Source of the DNA: Vibrio ichthyoenteri ATCC 700023 | Lineage (GTDB): Bacteria > Pseudomonadota > Gammaproteobacteria > Enterobacterales > Vibrionaceae | Length of the DNA stretch: 62,339 bases | Reading direction: 5' to 3' | NCBI RefSeq assembly: GCF_000222605.1 | Contig: NZ_AFWF01000084.1 | Span: 1-62,339 of the forward strand | Shown: positions 45,985-56,047 of the stretch, piece after piece | How positions within the stretch are numbered: the stretch's first letter is position 1 | How the letters are laid out: each line of letters opens with the position of its first letter | Notes under the pieces: generated by a model | Databases searched by the model: none | Told to the model about the DNA's origin: nothing | The model's input: the letters and a program-made list of their open reading frames with translations, nothing else | Made by a program: the position numbers and the translations under genes

Positions 45985-46072
45985 TTGAACCACTCCAGAA
46001 ACAAAAAAAGGGCATAGAGCCCAATTTAAATTCCAAGCAAGATCTAAATCCAATTACAGGAATTTAGATAAC

Positions 46073-46101
46073 AAAAAACCCCGAAAAAGTCGGGGTTTTT
46101 T
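46073..46101. terminator. Terminator between tRNA-fMet and rimP
   Basis: AAAAAACCCCGA / TCGGGGTTTTTT, strong on both strands. It separates the tRNA transcript from rimP, or acts as an attenuator within a metY-rimP transcript. Confidence 0.9.
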
Positions 46102-46190
46102 ATTGCTGGACCCTGATGAGTTAAACAGTCGTTGCTTAACTCGCAAAACAAAATACATTGTTTTGCACAAACTTGTCCTAATCAAAGGAT

Positions 46191-46267
<77 letters not shown>

Positions 46268-46323
46268 TCCGACTTGTTGAGTATTATACGCTCAACGAGT
46301 TTATTTACAAGTTTGTAAATCAA

Positions 46324-46407
46324 TGGTGCCGAGAGAGGGACTCGAACCCTCACACCATAGGCACTAGCACCTCATGCTAGCGTGTCTACCAATTTCACCA
46401 TCTCGGC
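46324..46407 (-). tRNA. leuU: tRNA-Leu (GAG)
   Basis: An 84-nt class II tRNA with encoded CCA and a variable arm. The acceptor begins GCCGAGA, the anticodon loop is ATGAGGT (anticodon GAG), and the T arm is GGTTCGAGTCC. It lies between secG and tRNA-fMet, as leuU does after secG in E. coli. Confidence 0.96.
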
Positions 46408-46416
46408 ATTAATCGC

Positions 46417-46764
46417 TTATTGCGGGATTTCTTCGCTCATTGGAGCTGGAACATCACTCGCTACGTCATCAGCTACCTGCTCAACAACTTGACCTTGTGT
46501 CGGGTCAATCCACTGAGATTCAGTTTTGTGTGTAGATAGATTACCTAACACTAAGCTGATAACAAAAAATACTGTTGCAAAAATTGCAGTCATTCGGGTT
46601 AAGAAATTACCTGAGCCGCTTGCGCCAAACACTGTGTTTGATGCGCCTGCACCGAATGAGGCTCCCATATCTGCGCCTTTACCTTGTTGAATCAACACTA
46701 GGCCGATTACACCAACCGCTGCCAACAGGTAAATCACAAGTAGAACTGAAAACATGTTGTCCAC
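46417..46764 (-). CDS. secG: Protein translocase subunit SecG
   Basis: A 115-residue inner-membrane SecYEG subunit with two helices (about 3-22 and 52-70). The conserved linker LIQQGKGADMGASFGAGAS is present, followed by an acidic C-terminal tail. tRNA-Leu begins 9 bp after the stop. It is separated from glmM by a terminator and has its own promoter. Confidence 0.95.
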   Translation of the reverse strand: MDNMFSVLLVIYLLAAVGVIGLVLIQQGKGADMGASFGAGASNTVFGASGSGNFLTRMTAIFATVFFVISLVLGNLSTHKTESQWIDPTQGQVVEQVADDVASDVPAPMSEEIPQ

Positions 46765-46847
46765 CTATGTTCCAAATTGTTAGGCCAGCGACGTTCGAAA
46801 TAAAATCCCAGAACAAGGCTAGCGACCTCCTTACTGAAGGCCGAGCA

Positions 46848-46876
46848 ATACTAGCGAAACACTCCAAGGCTGACAA
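46848..46876 (-). promoter_or_regulatory. Promoter of secG-tRNA operon
   Basis: On the minus strand TTGTCA is followed after 17 bp by TAGTAT, about 85 bp before the secG start and after the glmM terminator. Confidence 0.55.
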
Positions 46877-46964
46877 GAGAAAATTGACAAAAAAGCATAA
46901 GTTTAGAATCAAACGGTTAAAAAACTAACAATCCTTATCTTCCCTACCGACTTCAAGCAAATAA

Positions 46965-46984
46965 AAAGGGGCCAATGCCCCTTT
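46965..46984 (-). terminator. glmM terminator
   Basis: AAAGGGGC / GCCCCTTT with loop CAAT and TTTTTATTT on the minus strand. Confidence 0.88.
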
Positions 46985-47010
46985 GTTATTCTATTTAGCT
47001 TACAAAGCGA

Positions 47011-48351
47011 TCAAAAACTCGCTTTAACGGCTTCGGCAATTTTCAAGGCTGAGCTTTGTACTAATTCAGCGTCTTCACCTTCCACCATGACACGAATTAG
47101 CGGCTCTGTTCCTGACTTACGTAGCAGGACTCGACCTTTATCACCCAAGATCGCTTCAACTTGTACAACCGACTCTTTTACAGCGTCAGCTTCTAATGGA
47201 TTGCTGTCTCCACTAAAACGAATGTTTTCTAGCACTTGCGGGTATAACGTCATACCTTGTGATAGTTCATTTAGATTCATTTCACTGCCAATAACTGACG
47301 CCAAAACTTGTAGCGCAGCAACAATCGCATCACCGGTTGTTACTTTATCAAGCAAGATAACGTGACCAGAGTTTTCTGCACCAATCTTCCAGCCTTTTTC
47401 CAGCAGTTTTTCCATCACATAGCGGTCACCGACAGCAGCGCGAACAAATGGAATCCCCAACTGTTTCAAGCCGTTTTCCATGCCGAGGTTGGTCATTAGC
47501 GTTCCAACCACACCACCTTTAAGTTCACCACGGCGTAAGGCATCACGTGCAATGATGTAAGCAATTTGATCGCCATCGACTTTATTGCCTAGGTGGTCAA
47601 CCATAATGATGCGGTCGCCATCACCATCAAAGGCAAGCCCCAACGCCGCGCCTTCAGCAACCACTCGCTTTTGTAATGCACGAACATCGGTCGCGCCAAC
47701 TTCATCGTTGATGTTGATACCGTTCGGCTCAACACCCATCGCGATAACTTCAGCGCCTAGCTCAGAAAAGACTGCAGGTGCAATGTGGTACGTCGCGCCA
47801 TTAGCGCAATCAACAACGATTTTCAAACCAGCAAGGCTAAGCTCTGTAGGGAAAGTGCTCTTACAAAACTCAATGTAACGACCAGCAGCATCATTTAAAC
47901 GCATTGCTTTGCCCAGCATCGCAGATTCAACACATTCAATGTCTTTATCCAACTCAGCTTCAATCGCCAATTCAACTTCGTCTGGCAATTTCATGCCTTC
48001 AGACGAAAAGAATTTGATGCCGTTATCGTAATATGGGTTGTGCGATGCTGAAATAACAATCCCCGCTTCTGCGCGAAAAGTTTGAGTCAAATAAGCAACC
48101 GCCGGTGTTGGCATCGGTCCGGTAAAGGTCGCTTGTAAGCCAGCCGCCGCTAGGCCAGCTTCTAGAGCCGATTCCAACATATAGCCAGAAATACGAGTAT
48201 CTTTACCGATAATAACTTTTTTTGTGCCTTGTTTCGCAAGCACTCGACCAGCAGCCCAGCCAAGTTTAAGGACGAAATCAGGAGTAATAGGGTACTGCCC
48301 AACTTTGCCACGAACACCGTCGGTACCAAAATAACGTCTGTTGTTCGACAT
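47011..48351 (-). CDS. glmM: Phosphoglucosamine mutase
   Basis: A 446-residue enzyme converting GlcN-6-P to GlcN-1-P for UDP-GlcNAc. The active-site phosphoserine is in [19 protein letters not shown], the metal loop is [13 protein letters not shown] and the phosphate-binding loop is [14 protein letters not shown]. The start [18 protein letters not shown] is standard. It lies 25 bp after folP, the classic folP-glmM pair. Confidence 0.98.
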   Translation of the reverse strand: MSNNRRYFGTDGVRGKVGQYPITPDFVLKLGWAAGRVLAKQGTKKVIIGKDTRISGYMLESALEAGLAAAGLQATFTGPMPTPAVAYLTQTFRAEAGIVISASHNPYYDNGIKFFSSEGMKLPDEVELAIEAELDKDIECVESAMLGKAMRLNDAAGRYIEFCKSTFPTELSLAGLKIVVDCANGATYHIAPAVFSELGAEVIAMGVEPNGININDEVGATDVRALQKRVVAEGAALGLAFDGDGDRIIMVDHLGNKVDGDQIAYIIARDALRRGELKGGVVGTLMTNLGMENGLKQLGIPFVRAAVGDRYVMEKLLEKGWKIGAENSGHVILLDKVTTGDAIVAALQVLASVIGSEMNLNELSQGMTLYPQVLENIRFSGDSNPLEADAVKESVVQVEAILGDKGRVLLRKSGTEPLIRVMVEGEDAELVQSSALKIAEAVKASF

Positions 48352-48376
48352 GAGGTTTCCTTTATTCTTATTGAAT

Positions 48377-49210
48377 TTATTGGTTTTCTAAAGTAGCAGT
48401 CACAACTTTGATTGCATCAAGCGTTTGTTCAAAGTCGTGCACGCGAATAATTTGTGCGCCTTTCATTGCTGCGATAGTGGCGCAACTGACACTGGCAGCC
48501 ACACACTCTGCAGGTGCTTTATCCAACAATTTAAACAACATTGATTTGCGCGACATCCCCGCCAATAGAGGCAGATTAAATTGATGAAACTGCTCCAAGC
48601 GAGCCAGCATCTGGTAATTATGCACTAAGGTTTTACCAAATCCAAAGCCAGGGTCAAGAATCAACTGTGCACGTTGAATACCGACCGCTTCGCAAGCTTC
48701 AATTCGCTCTTGGAGAAAGTCGCCGACTTCTTGCATCAGGTCATCATAATGCGGATTGGTCTGCATGCTGCGTGGCTGACCTTGCATATGCATCAGACAA
48801 ATCGGTAATCCCGACTCCGCAGCAACCTCGAGCGCTCCCGGTTCACGTAATGAACGCACATCATTGATGATATCAACGCCGGCATCAATAGCTTGACGCA
48901 TCACTTCCGCTTTACTGGTATCAATAGAGATCCACACATCATGTTTTGCACGAATCGCTTTGATCACAGGAATAACGCGGGCCAGCTCTTCTTCTAACAT
49001 CACATCTGGCGCACCTGGACGCGTCGACTCTCCACCGATATCAATAATGGAAACACCGGCGGCAATCATTTTTTCAGCTTGGATTAGAGCACTGTCGAAA
49101 GCGTGATACTGACCACCATCAGAAAAAGAGTCTGGGGTGACATTGAGAATAGCCATGACATGAGGCTGGGATAGATCGAGGGTTTTGTTGTTGGCTGTAA
49201 TTTTCATCAT
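48377..49210 (-). CDS. folP: Dihydropteroate synthase
   Basis: A 277-residue TIM barrel joining p-aminobenzoate to the pterin; it is the sulfonamide target. Motifs: [45 protein letters not shown] and [12 protein letters not shown]. Two ATGs stand in tandem at the start. Upstream, the ftsH terminator stem ends 6 bp before the ATG and no free Shine-Dalgarno is present, so initiation may be weak or structure-controlled. It lies between ftsH and glmM as in E. coli. Confidence 0.96.
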   Translation of the reverse strand: MMKITANNKTLDLSQPHVMAILNVTPDSFSDGGQYHAFDSALIQAEKMIAAGVSIIDIGGESTRPGAPDVMLEEELARVIPVIKAIRAKHDVWISIDTSKAEVMRQAIDAGVDIINDVRSLREPGALEVAAESGLPICLMHMQGQPRSMQTNPHYDDLMQEVGDFLQERIEACEAVGIQRAQLILDPGFGFGKTLVHNYQMLARLEQFHQFNLPLLAGMSRKSMLFKLLDKAPAECVAASVSCATIAAMKGAQIIRVHDFEQTLDAIKVVTATLENQ

Positions 49211-49216
49211 AAATAC

Positions 49217-49239
49217 AAAAACCCCGAGTTTCCTCGGGG
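49217..49239 (-). terminator. Terminator between ftsH and folP
   Basis: CCCCGAG / CTCGGGG with a 4-base loop, followed by TTTTTGTATTT, which runs straight into the folP ATG. It also buries the only G-rich stretch near the folP start. Confidence 0.85.
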
Positions 49240-49258
49240 CTTAATTTTAAATACTCAA

Positions 49259-51232
49259 TTATTCAGAGTCTTTTTTCTCTGTCGCTTCGCTTGAAGTGCT
49301 TTCTTGAGAAGTAGGCTGCTCATCAGTTGGTTCTGATTCTGCCGCTTTCTCTTCAGCTTCTGGCTTCGCTTGAGGTTTCTCATCTGTATTAGAAGGAGAA
49401 TCTCCCCAACCAGCAGGTTCACGAATATCAGCTTTACGATTCATCAGATCTTCAATTTGGCCAGCATCAATAGTTTCATACTTAACCAATGCATCTTTCA
49501 TCGTATGCATGATGTCCATGTTATCTTCTAGGATTTGACGTGCACGAGCGTAGTTACGGTCGATAATGATACGAACTTCATCATCAATTAACTTCGCTGT
49601 GTCTTCAGACATATGTTTAGTCTGAGTCACGCTACGGCCTAGGAATACTTCACCTTCATCTTCTGCGTATAGCAAAGGACCTAGTTTTTCAGAGAAGCCC
49701 CACTGAGTCACCATCTTACGAGCAATATCCGTTGCGCGTTCAATATCATTTGAAGCGCCCGTTGATACTTTATCTTTGCCGTAAATCAGCTCTTCAGCTA
49801 GACGACCACCATACAAGCTAGAAATCATCGACTCTAGGTGCTGACGGTTCATACTCACACGGTCTTGCTCTGGTAGGTACATAGTCACACCCAACGCACG
49901 ACCACGTGGAATGATAGACACTTTGTACACTGGATCATGTTCAGGAACCAAGCGACCAACAATCGCGTGACCCGCTTCGTGGTACGCTGTTGATTCTTTG
50001 GTTTCTTCAGATAGAACCATTGAGCGGCGCTCTGCACCCATCATGATCTTATCTTTTGCCAGTTCAAACTCGACCATTGAAACGTTGCGTTTGTTACCAC
50101 GCGCAGCAAATAGTGCCGCTTCGTTGACTAGGTTAGCAAGGTCTGCACCAGAGAAACCAGGGGTACCACGAGCTATCAATGATGGCTCCACGTCACCCGC
50201 TAGAGGTACTTTGCGCATGTGAACTTTAAGGATCTGCTCACGGCCACGTACATCTGGTAGTCCAACCACAACTTGGCGGTCAAAACGACCTGGACGAAGT
50301 AGTGCAGGGTCAAGTACGTCAGGACGGTTAGTCGCGGCGATAACGATAATACCTTCGTTACCTTCGAAACCATCCATCTCAACCAGCATTTGGTTTAGTG
50401 TTTGTTCACGTTCATCGTGACCACCACCAACACCCGCGCCACGCTGACGACCTACCGCATCGATTTCATCGATAAAGATGATACACGGCGCTGCTTTCTT
50501 CGCTTGTTCAAACATGTCACGTACACGAGATGCACCGACACCAACAAACATTTCAACAAAGTCTGAACCTGAAATAGTAAAGAACGGTACCTTAGCTTCA
50601 CCCGCAATGGCTTTAGCCAATAGCGTTTTACCCGTACCCGGAGGGCCGACCATCAAAACACCTGTAGGGATCTTGCCGCCCAATTTCTGGAAACGACTCG
50701 GATCACGTAGGTAGTCAACCAACTCTTTTACATCTTCTTTCGCTTCATCACAGCCCGCAACGTCTGCAAAGGTCGTCTTGATTTGTTCTTCACTCATCAT
50801 ACGCGCTTTGCTCTTACCGAAGGACATTGCGCCTTTACCGCCGCCGCCTTGCATTTGACGCATGAAGAAAATCCATACACCAATCAGTAAGATCATTGGG
50901 AACCAAGAGATGAAAATAGTACCCAGTAAGCTTTGCTCTTCTGGTGGTGTACCTTGAACTTTCACATTTTGGTTAATTAAATCATCAAGAAGCTTCTGAT
51001 CGTAAACTGGCATATAGGTCACATTCTTCGTCCCTACGCCACGACGAATGAAAGTAATTTCACCGTCTTTAAACGTTGCTTCCTGAATCTGGCCTTGGCC
51101 AACTTCCTGTACAAATGTAGTGTAATCTACCGCTTTGCCGCTGCTTTCATTTGGACCGAAGCTTTGGAAAACCGACATCAACACTACAGCGATAACAAGC
51201 CACAGAATTAAATTTTTTGCCATGTCACTCAA
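49259..51232 (-). CDS. ftsH: ATP-dependent zinc metalloprotease FtsH
   Basis: A 657-residue inner-membrane AAA+ protease that degrades LpxC, sigma-32, SecY and others. Helices lie at about 5-23 and 105-124; Walker A is [14 protein letters not shown], Walker B is [16 protein letters not shown], the second region of homology is [19 protein letters not shown], and the zinc site is [12 protein letters not shown]. The C-terminal tail is long, acidic and low complexity. A Met at codon 4 is an alternative start. It follows rlmE (98 bp). Confidence 0.98.
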   Translation of the reverse strand: MSDMAKNLILWLVIAVVLMSVFQSFGPNESSGKAVDYTTFVQEVGQGQIQEATFKDGEITFIRRGVGTKNVTYMPVYDQKLLDDLINQNVKVQGTPPEEQSLLGTIFISWFPMILLIGVWIFFMRQMQGGGGKGAMSFGKSKARMMSEEQIKTTFADVAGCDEAKEDVKELVDYLRDPSRFQKLGGKIPTGVLMVGPPGTGKTLLAKAIAGEAKVPFFTISGSDFVEMFVGVGASRVRDMFEQAKKAAPCIIFIDEIDAVGRQRGAGVGGGHDEREQTLNQMLVEMDGFEGNEGIIVIAATNRPDVLDPALLRPGRFDRQVVVGLPDVRGREQILKVHMRKVPLAGDVEPSLIARGTPGFSGADLANLVNEAALFAARGNKRNVSMVEFELAKDKIMMGAERRSMVLSEETKESTAYHEAGHAIVGRLVPEHDPVYKVSIIPRGRALGVTMYLPEQDRVSMNRQHLESMISSLYGGRLAEELIYGKDKVSTGASNDIERATDIARKMVTQWGFSEKLGPLLYAEDEGEVFLGRSVTQTKHMSEDTAKLIDDEVRIIIDRNYARARQILEDNMDIMHTMKDALVKYETIDAGQIEDLMNRKADIREPAGWGDSPSNTDEKPQAKPEAEEKAAESEPTDEQPTSQESTSSEATEKKDSE

Positions 51233-51330
51233 GGTGTAAGCCTCGCGATAACTAATTGTAATTAAAGGTAGGGTACTACAGTTCTTGGACTGTAGCTATA
51301 GTGTTAACGACCACTCAAATGAGCAAATAG

Positions 51331-51960
51331 TTAACCTTTGTAACCAGTGGCTACGATAAAGACTTCACGAGAGCGAGCTCGAGAAGAGTCCGGTTTTCTA
51401 ATCTTTACGGTCTTAAACATATCACGTATATCCTTCACGTATTGATCGAATCCTTCGCCTTGGAAGACCTTTACAACAAAGCTACCATTTGTGGCTAGAA
51501 CTTGTCGACACATATCCAATGCGAGTTCAACTAAATACATCGCTCTTGGCTGGTCAACGGAGTTATTCCCCGCAATGTTTGGTGCCATGTCTGACATTAC
51601 CACATCCACCATTGATGGCTGGATTTTGTCTAAAAGTGCTTCCAGTACTGCATCGTCACGAAAGTCACCTTGTAGGAAGCTCACGCCCGCAATTGGATCC
51701 ATAGGTAACAAGTCACAAGCAATAATTTGCCCTTCGTCACCTACTATCTTAGCAGCATATTGAGACCATCCACCGGGAGCTGCACCTAAATCGACGACAG
51801 TCATCCCATTTTTCAACAATTTATCTTTCGTTTGGATCTCTTCCATCTTGAAGTAGGCACGTGAACGGTAGCCTTTTTTACGGGCTTCATTTGCGTACTT
51901 ATCATCAAAGTGTTCTTTCAACCAACGGCCAGAACTCGCCGAATGTTTCTGTTTACTCAT
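51331..51960 (-). CDS. rlmE: 23S rRNA 2'-O-methyltransferase RlmE (RrmJ)
   Basis: A 209-residue heat-shock methyltransferase for U2552 of 23S rRNA. The SAM motif is [16 protein letters not shown]; the catalytic K-D-K-E residues fall in [37 protein letters not shown] and the C-terminal [17 protein letters not shown] precedes the ATG. It is divergent from yhbY and upstream of ftsH, as in E. coli. Confidence 0.97.
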   Translation of the reverse strand: MSKQKHSASSGRWLKEHFDDKYANEARKKGYRSRAYFKMEEIQTKDKLLKNGMTVVDLGAAPGGWSQYAAKIVGDEGQIIACDLLPMDPIAGVSFLQGDFRDDAVLEALLDKIQPSMVDVVMSDMAPNIAGNNSVDQPRAMYLVELALDMCRQVLATNGSFVVKVFQGEGFDQYVKDIRDMFKTVKIRKPDSSRARSREVFIVATGYKG

Positions 51961-52098
51961 TTTAATCCTAACAAGCTACAAAAAGGAGCTATTGTTGTAA
52001 TAGGGTCAGCCTATTGCTCAATAAATTATAGTCTTCCGCAATAGATGGCGTTAAAATAGCTTTTTTCAACCCTTATTTTAAAGAAAATTGGCCGCGTA

Positions 52099-52395
52099 AT
52101 GAACCTAAGCACCAAACAAAAGCAGCACCTAAAAGGCCTAGCACACAGCTTAAAACCAGTTGTGCTACTAGGCGCAAATGGACTAACGGAAGCTGTTCTA
52201 GCGGAAATTGAAATCGCGCTGAATCACCACGAACTGATCAAAGTGAAAATCGCTTCTGAAGATCGTGAAACGAAAAACCTAATCGTTGACGCTATCGTTC
52301 GTGAATCAGGCGCAGAAAAAGTACAAGTTATCGGTAAAACGCTTGTTCTTTTCCGTCAAACTGAAGAGCGCAAAATCGAACTTCCACGCAAGTAA
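52099..52395 (+). CDS. yhbY: CRM-domain RNA-binding protein YhbY
   Basis: A 98-residue single CRM (CRS1-YhbY) domain protein that associates with pre-50S particles. Typical motifs: KQKQHLKGLAHSLKPVVLLG, here a 20-residue stretch, the GxxG-like GANGLTEAV and a C-terminal VQVIGKTLVLFRQ. It is divergent from rlmE with 138 bp between and convergent with greA across a shared terminator. Confidence 0.95.
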   Translation: MNLSTKQKQHLKGLAHSLKPVVLLGANGLTEAVLAEIEIALNHHELIKVKIASEDRETKNLIVDAIVRESGAEKVQVIGKTLVLFRQTEERKIELPRK

Positions 52396-52414
52396 GTTCT
52401 ACTATAGCGCAATA

Positions 52415-52440
52415 AAAAAGGTCGCCATGGCGACCTTTTT
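52415..52440. terminator. Bidirectional terminator between yhbY and greA
   Basis: A continuous 26-bp palindrome AAAAAGGTCGCCA / TGGCGACCTTTTT. Confidence 0.93.
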
Positions 52441-52474
52441 GCTATCTAACACTTTTGTTAACTAAAACAAAAAA

Positions 52475-52948
52475 TTAGATATATTCAACACGGTCGATTT
52501 CGAAATCACGCTCACCACCAGGGGTTGAGATCACAACTTCATCACCTTCCATCTTGCCGATAAGACCACGTGCGATAGGCGAGCTTACCGAAATACGGCC
52601 GCTCTTAATGTTCGCTTCGTCTTCACCAACGATCTGGTATGTTTTTTCTTCTTCGGTATCGCAATCAATTAGCGTTACGGTTGAACCAAAGATGATTTTG
52701 CCGCTGTTATCCATTTGAGTAACGTCGATAACTTGTGCAACAGACAACTTGTATTCAATATCACGAATTTGTGCTTCGCAGATGCCCTGCTCTTCACGTG
52801 CAGCATGATATTCAGCGTTCTCTTTTAGATCGCCCAATTCGCGAGCTTCAGCAATCGCGATAGAAATTTGGGGACGAAGCTTTAACAGTCGGTCTAGTTC
52901 TTGACGTAGCTGTTGTTCGCCACGTGCTGTCATTGGGACTTTTTCCAT
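52475..52948 (-). CDS. greA: Transcription elongation factor GreA
   Basis: A 157-residue factor that rescues backtracked RNA polymerase. The N-terminal coiled coil starts [19 protein letters not shown] and holds the acidic tip region around [18 protein letters not shown]. The C-terminal FKBP-like domain ends [17 protein letters not shown]. Two ATGs are in tandem; the second has the better spacing from GAGG. It is convergent with yhbY. Confidence 0.96.
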   Translation of the reverse strand: MEKVPMTARGEQQLRQELDRLLKLRPQISIAIAEARELGDLKENAEYHAAREEQGICEAQIRDIEYKLSVAQVIDVTQMDNSGKIIFGSTVTLIDCDTEEEKTYQIVGEDEANIKSGRISVSSPIARGLIGKMEGDEVVISTPGGERDFEIDRVEYI

Positions 52949-52951
52949 CAT

Positions 52952-53471
52952 ATACCTCTAGGCCAAAGCAAGCTTTGGACAAAATAAAAATACCCAGCCC
53001 ACAAGAGCTAGGTAGTTAATACGCTTTTTCAATTTAGCTTAGTGTAAACAAACTTGTTGCTTAAATCATCTTAAATCCATTCGATAGTCCAGCCTTCTCA
53101 CTTTAGGTCACATTTCTCAATCTAAAACATGCAACATCTCGCCTAGATAAAAATAAAAAAGCCTAAAAAAAAGCAAAAGCCGATGTTTTTTCGAGCGAAC
53201 TCGAACTATTCACCAAGCCTTACACCTCAAGCGGTTAATCGATAAACCAGACAAATAGAACAGTGTTCACAATCCAAATTTATATCGTTTTACTAACGAT
53301 TAGGGGAACTTTGGCGGTACAACTTGGTTCACGAAATGCAGCCCGCTAATACGTTGATTTGACTCAAATCAAATGCAAAGTGCTGCACAAGTATGAAATT
53401 GAAGTTAAACGGACAATGCGGCTTCATTTCTAAATAACAATGATTTATGGACAGAAATTAGGACTGATACG
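52952..53471. other. AT-rich control region between greA and ompU
   Basis: 520 bp without a convincing ORF. It contains long A and T runs (53145-53195), a 19-bp palindrome (53354-53372) and a possible ToxR-like pair TGAAA-N6-TTAAA at 53394-53409. It should hold the greA and ompU promoters and the ompU leader. ToxR control of ompU is known in V. cholerae; the site here is only suggestive. Confidence 0.55.
53354..53372. promoter_or_regulatory. Perfect 19-bp palindrome upstream of ompU
   Basis: TTGATTTGA-C-TCAAATCAA. It contains two overlapping FNR-like patterns (TTGAT-N4-CTCAA and TTGAC-N4-ATCAA, each one mismatch from TTGAT-N4-ATCAA). It ends 100 bp before the ompU start. Confidence 0.55.
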
Positions 53472-54518
53472 ATGAACAAGACTCTGATTGCCCTAGCAGT
53501 ATCAACTGCAGCATTAGCTACTGGCGCACACGCAGCAGAACTATACAACCAAGACGGTAACTCTATCGACATGGGCGGCCGTGCAGAAGCGCGCCTATCT
53601 CTAAAAGATGGCAAAGCTGAAGACAAAACTCGCGTCCGTCTAAACTTCCTAGGTAAAGCGCAAATCAATGACAGCCTATACGGTGTTGGTTTCTACGAAG
53701 GTGAGTTCACAACTTCTGACAATGGTGGCGCAACTGATAGCGACAGCAACGACCTAACTAACCGTTACGCATACGCTGGTCTAGGCGGCGCATTCGGTGA
53801 GATCACTTACGGTAAAAACGACGGCGCGCTAGGTGTAATCACAGACTTTACAGATATCATGGCTTACCACGGTAACTCTGCAGCAATGAAGATCAATGTT
53901 GCTGACCGTGCTGACAACATGCTGACTTACCAAGGCGAGTTCAACAATCTTGGCGTAAAAGCAAGCTACCGTTTTGCTGACCGTACAGAACTAAACTCGG
54001 CAGGCAGCATTGCACTGTCAGGTCAAGAAGTAGCTTCTTACGGCGATAACAATGCTGACGGTTACTCTCTATCAAGCATTTACGCAGTAGGCGAAACTGG
54101 TCTTGCTCTAGGTGCAGGCTACGCAAGCCAATACTCTGGTGCAGATGAGCAAAACGAGTACATGCTAGCAGCATCTTACGCAATCAATGATCTATACTTC
54201 GCAACGACTTTCACTGACGGTCAAGTTCAAGAGAAAGATGGCGACTACACGGGCTACGAATTCGCAGCAGCGTACACTATGGGCCAAACTGTATTTACAT
54301 CGACTTACAACAATGCAGAAACTAACAAAGAAACTTCTGCAGACAACATTGCAATCGATGCTACTTATTACTTCCAACCTAACTTCCGCGGTTACGTTTC
54401 GTACAACTTCAACCTAATCAGCGCTGGCGATAAATTAGGTGAAGCAGGTACTAACGGTATTGCAACTAAAGCAGATGCAGAAGACGAACTAGCACTAGGT
54501 CTACGTTACGACTTCTAA
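53472..54518 (+). CDS. ompU: OmpU-type outer-membrane porin
   Basis: A 348-residue general porin. The signal peptide MNKTLIALAVSTAALATGAHA is cleaved before AELYNQDGNS. The mature part is a 16-strand barrel with many Gly/Tyr/Asn strands, and the C-terminus LALGLRYDF ends in the Phe needed for BAM insertion. The place next to greA is that of V. cholerae ompU. Codons are strongly biased to GCA/CTA/AAC-type, as in highly expressed genes. A strong terminator follows. Confidence 0.93.
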   Translation: MNKTLIALAVSTAALATGAHAAELYNQDGNSIDMGGRAEARLSLKDGKAEDKTRVRLNFLGKAQINDSLYGVGFYEGEFTTSDNGGATDSDSNDLTNRYAYAGLGGAFGEITYGKNDGALGVITDFTDIMAYHGNSAAMKINVADRADNMLTYQGEFNNLGVKASYRFADRTELNSAGSIALSGQEVASYGDNNADGYSLSSIYAVGETGLALGAGYASQYSGADEQNEYMLAASYAINDLYFATTFTDGQVQEKDGDYTGYEFAAAYTMGQTVFTSTYNNAETNKETSADNIAIDATYYFQPNFRGYVSYNFNLISAGDKLGEAGTNGIATKADAEDELALGLRYDF

Positions 54519-54543
54519 TAGCTGACTCTTAGTCACAAACATT

Positions 54544-54575
54544 AAACGCCTGCTCGCTTGCAGGCGTTTTTTTTA
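54544..54575 (+). terminator. ompU terminator
   Basis: AAACGCCTGC / GCAGGCGTTT with a 6-base loop and more than eight T. Confidence 0.94.
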
Positions 54576-54619
54576 TATACTCAACGTTCAACTCGTCCTA
54601 TTAGCTAAGAACTCATTCT

Positions 54620-56047
54620 ATGAACGTTTCACTGCGCACGACACTCGCCAGCTTTATCACGCTATTTTCGACCTTTTCACTGGCGTATGCCCCACTCGAC
54701 TATTTACCGCAAGGCAGTCGAGTTTCAATCGCAATTGAACCGCTTAATAGCAACCAACCTTATTTGACTACCTCTAACCGCGAGCAGTTTTTTCCACCAG
54801 CCAGTACTCTCAAGATCGTAACCGCACTAGCCGCAAAACTGGCGCTAGGCGACGAGTTTCAATTTAAAACCCAATTAGAGTCTAACCAGCGTGATGTCGT
54901 GATTCGTTTTAGCGGCGATCCAACCCTCACCAGTCAAGACCTAAAACAGCTGTTAACGCTGGCGCGTCAACAAGGTATAACCACCATTCGCGGCGATATC
55001 TGGCTCGATAATAGTGCTTTTAATGGTTACGAGCGTGCAGTAGGTTGGCCATGGGATATTACCGGTGTTTGCTATAGCGCCCCATCATCAGCCATCACCT
55101 TGGATGAAAACTGCGTTCAAGCATCTATCTATGCCAACAAAGATGGTTCAACACGAGCCTATACGCCTGAACACTTCCCTATTTATCTGTCAACTACAGC
55201 GAAAACCATCTCTAAACAGCGCTACGAAGAGACACATTGCGATTTAGAGCTGCTGACTACACCAGAGAACCACTATCAGCTATCAGGCTGCCTGGTGGAA
55301 CGGAGCAAGCCGCTACCACTCAAATTTGCGGTGCAAAATCCCACTTTATACACTCAGCGAACCGTGCATACGCTGTTGAATCAACTCAACATTAAGTTAA
55401 CCGGTAATGTTCGTATTGGCGATCCTGAACTCAGTAATCTAAAACCAATAGCAACGCACTACTCGGCTAAACTGCCTGAACTACTCACTGTGATGCTGAG
55501 AAAATCAGACAACCTTATTGCTGACAATGTGACTAAAGCGATCGGCCAACACCACTTCAACTTACCGGGCAGCTACAACACCGGTACCGAAGCAATCAAA
55601 CAAGTGATCAGTGAAAAAACCGGCATCAACATTGACCGCAACAAAATTGTCGATGGTTCTGGGTTATCACGCAACAATCGCTTTACCAGTGCCGATATGA
55701 CGGCGTTGCTACGATATATTTGGCAGCATGATCAGCAATTAGGGTTAATTGCATTAATGCCGACCGCAGGGGAAAACGGCACCTTAAAATATCGTAGTAG
55801 CATGCGAAATGAGCCGATTAAAGGCCAATTGGTTGCCAAAAGTGGTTCGGTTTACGGTAGTTATAACATGGCGGGATTTGGTCTTAACCAGCAAGGTCAG
55901 CCAACGACTTTGTTTGTGCAGTATGTTGCCGATTACTTACCCACAAAAAAGGACAACGATACACCGACCGTTGCCCCTATCACGCAATTTGAACAGCTGT
56001 TTTACCAAGATGTGCTGAAATACAGTCAGGCGAGTCCTAAGAAGTAA
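54620..56047 (+). CDS. dacB: D-alanyl-D-alanine carboxypeptidase/endopeptidase PBP4
   Basis: A 475-residue periplasmic penicillin-binding protein (peptidase S13). The signal peptide covers about the first 24 residues (ending SLAYA). Motifs: SxxK in FPPASTLKIVTALAA, SxN in LRKSDNLIADNVTK and KSG in LVAKSGSVYGSYNM; the long insert between the first two is typical of PBP4. The 3' end overlaps that of the convergent MgtE-like gene by 22 bp. Confidence 0.95.
   Translation: MNVSLRTTLASFITLFSTFSLAYAPLDYLPQGSRVSIAIEPLNSNQPYLTTSNREQFFPPASTLKIVTALAAKLALGDEFQFKTQLESNQRDVVIRFSGDPTLTSQDLKQLLTLARQQGITTIRGDIWLDNSAFNGYERAVGWPWDITGVCYSAPSSAITLDENCVQASIYANKDGSTRAYTPEHFPIYLSTTAKTISKQRYEETHCDLELLTTPENHYQLSGCLVERSKPLPLKFAVQNPTLYTQRTVHTLLNQLNIKLTGNVRIGDPELSNLKPIATHYSAKLPELLTVMLRKSDNLIADNVTKAIGQHHFNLPGSYNTGTEAIKQVISEKTGINIDRNKIVDGSGLSRNNRFTSADMTALLRYIWQHDQQLGLIALMPTAGENGTLKYRSSMRNEPIKGQLVAKSGSVYGSYNMAGFGLNQQGQPTTLFVQYVADYLPTKKDNDTPTVAPITQFEQLFYQDVLKYSQASPKK

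Noticed and set aside
46679-46912. Minus-strand ORF overlapping secG with AAGGAGGT near an internal TTG
   Set aside because: It overlaps secG in another frame, the sequence has no recognisable features, and the TTG start is weak. A chance Shine-Dalgarno in the secG leader is more likely.
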